Shown here in pieces: positions 6,336 through 6,723 of a stretch of 6,723 bases of DNA. Source of the stretch: Thermoplasmata archaeon (GTDB lineage Archaea; Thermoplasmatota; DAOVMN01). Where the stretch lies: positions 1 to 6,723 of the forward strand of contig DAOVMN010000121.1 in NCBI GenBank assembly GCA_030630685.1, written 5' to 3'. The translations under genes and the position numbers were made by a program. The notes beneath the pieces were generated by a model that searched no databases, was not told the DNA's origin, and saw nothing but the letters and a program-made list of their open reading frames with translations. The number at the start of each line of letters is the position of its first letter. Positions within the stretch are counted from its first letter, which is position 1.

Positions 6336-6406
6336 TGAAATTCTTTTAGGGTTCTATAATCTCCTTCTGCCTTGACCATCCATTCGTTAACCAGCTCTTC
6401 GCTCAT
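6329..6406 (-). pseudogene. N-terminal stub of a HEPN-domain protein (25 codons)
   Basis: This reading frame was found by hand; it is too short for standard gene callers. ATG at 6404-6406 is preceded by GGAGAG about 8 bases upstream. The product, MSEELVNEWMVKAEGDYRTL followed by KEFQR, matches the first helix of HEPN proteins of the PF05168 type, which typically begin with a short charged stretch and then W-KAE-D-. It stops after residue 25 at a TGA that forms part of the etfA ribosome site. The remaining roughly 100 residues, including the RX4-6H active motif, are absent. It follows the MNT remnant in the order expected for an MNT/HEPN pair. I infer a deletion that fused the start of a HEPN gene to etfA. 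It may still act as a short upstream ORF that feeds ribosomes to etfA. The family call rests on about 20 residues. Confidence 0.6.
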
Positions 6407-6420
6407 ATAATACTCTCCCT

Positions 6421-6568
6421 TCACTTAAAATCCTTTGAATAAAATAGTCGTCCATTGTGAGCCAAATAATACAATCTTTTCAGGATGAGGATTTTCAACT
6501 ATTTTTGTTACAACATCCGATATCATAGATTCCGTAATTCGGGGTGGTTTTATCTTTTGGAGATACAT
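6421..6568 (-). pseudogene. Internally deleted MNT nucleotidyltransferase gene
   Basis: The ATG at 6566-6568 has a good ribosome site (AAGGAG, about 7 bases upstream). The first 38 residues read as the N-terminus of a minimal nucleotidyltransferase, ending in KIVENPHPEKIVLFGSQ, the GS of the GSX10DXD motif. The frame then changes character (WTTILFKGF) and stops at TAA 6425-6427. In a neighbouring frame the same bases read GRLFYSKDFK and stop at TGA 6421-6423, resembling the closing strand of many MNT proteins. The simplest reading is an internal deletion of several dozen codons that also shifted the frame, removing the DXD catalytic aspartates. The N-terminus differs from that of the intact mntA at 3577-3873, so it is a separate family member and not a copy of that gene. 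It lies 14 bases before the HEPN stub, in normal pair order. Confidence 0.75.
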
Positions 6569-6587
6569 CTTTATTCTCCTTTTTTAG

Positions 6588-6671
6588 TGCGGTTGTGGCG
6601 AGAACCCCACGGCCCTTGAGGCCGGGGATGAATCGCCACTTTTTTTAACCAGTAATGCCGTTGCTAATTGA
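6588..6671 (+). mobile_element. Possible decayed right end of an IS200/IS605-type (TnpB) element
   Basis: The plus strand carries GAA-CCCC-ACGGCC-CTTGA-GGCC-GGGG-ATGAATCGC (6602-6636). This layout, a GC hairpin flanked by AACCCC and GGGGATGAA, is typical of the 3' ends of archaeal and bacterial IS200/IS605 and IS1341-like elements, where it also forms part of the guide RNA scaffold. The stem has lost two bases on one arm (AC at 6609-6610 is unpaired). The open frame 6588-6671 reads CGCGENPTALEAGDESP and is compatible with a TnpB tail. The rest of TnpB is absent to the left, where the MNT remnant lies on the other strand. Recognition is by pattern only. Confidence 0.4.
6595..6646 (+). terminator. 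Hairpin with T7 tail (terminator-like on plus strand)
   Basis: A perfect 7-bp outer repeat, GTGGCGA (6595-6601) and TCGCCAC (6633-6639), encloses the inner stems CCCC/GGGG and GGCC/GGCC and is followed at once by seven T residues (6640-6646). It would work as a terminator only for plus-strand transcription. No intact plus-strand gene precedes it, so it may be a relic of the IS-like element or protect the minus-strand operon from antisense reading. Confidence 0.4.
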
Positions 6672-6676
6672 TAGCT

Positions 6677-6707
6677 TTGGGAAGGCAATGCGGCCCTCCC
6701 AATTTTT
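6677..6707 (+). terminator. Second hairpin with T5 tail (terminator-like on plus strand)
   Basis: TTGGGAAGGC (6677-6686) pairs with GCCCTCCCAA (6693-6702) over 10 positions with one mismatch, loop AATGCG, and is followed by TTTTT at 6703-6707. It lies 31 bases after the first hairpin in the same orientation. Nothing else is recognisable between 6672 and 6723. Confidence 0.35.
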
Positions 6708-6723
6708 CGCGCGGCATACTGCC

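Overview
The window looks like part of a genome from an anaerobic archaeon that carries acyl-CoA (beta-oxidation type) metabolism. The reasons are: a 3-hydroxyacyl-CoA dehydrogenase/enoyl-CoA hydratase fusion in the archaeal domain order (dehydrogenase first, hydratase last, the reverse of bacterial FadB); a ferredoxin-fused electron-transfer flavoprotein alpha subunit typical of anaerobes; strong GAGGTG-type ribosome binding sites; and several MNT/HEPN and DUF4143 fragments of the kind common in archaeal genomes. An alkane- or fatty-acid-oxidising methanogen-related lineage (Syntrophoarchaeum/ANME-1-like) or an archaeoglobus-like organism would fit, but this is inference. No rRNA or other taxonomic marker is present.

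Layout from left to right: (1) 1-356, a decayed plus-strand 3' end of an AAA ATPase of the DUF4143 type. (2) 357-485, a short convergent intergenic stretch. (3) 486-6568, every credible gene is on the minus strand, so it is read from right to left. In transcription order: a truncated MNT nucleotidyltransferase (6421-6568), a 25-codon stub of a HEPN protein (6329-6406), etfA with an N-terminal 2x[4Fe-4S] domain (5117-6322), a thiolase (3908-5116), an intact MntA/HepT toxin-antitoxin pair (3577-3873 and 3252-3590), a small unknown ORF (3040-3255), the dehydrogenase/hydratase fusion (984-3026) and an unrecognised 137-aa protein (486-899). (4) 6585-6723, non-coding DNA with two plus-strand hairpins followed by T-runs. 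The first resembles the right end of an IS200/IS605 (TnpB) element.

How the genes work together: the dehydrogenase/hydratase fusion and the thiolase supply three consecutive beta-oxidation steps (hydration, oxidation, thiolysis), or the reverse condensation route. EtfA would carry electrons from an acyl-CoA dehydrogenase encoded elsewhere, and its ferredoxin domain suggests coupling to ferredoxin or a membrane iron-sulfur partner. No etfB and no acyl-CoA dehydrogenase lie in this window. The metabolic cluster is interrupted by a complete MntA/HepT module and is preceded by the remains of a second, different MNT/HEPN module. Tight spacing (ATGA overlaps, abutting stop/start, Shine-Dalgarno sites inside the preceding gene) suggests the genes are largely co-transcribed. 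I do not see a clearly new system. The most unusual feature is the layering of MNT/HEPN modules and an IS-like remnant around an acyl-CoA operon.
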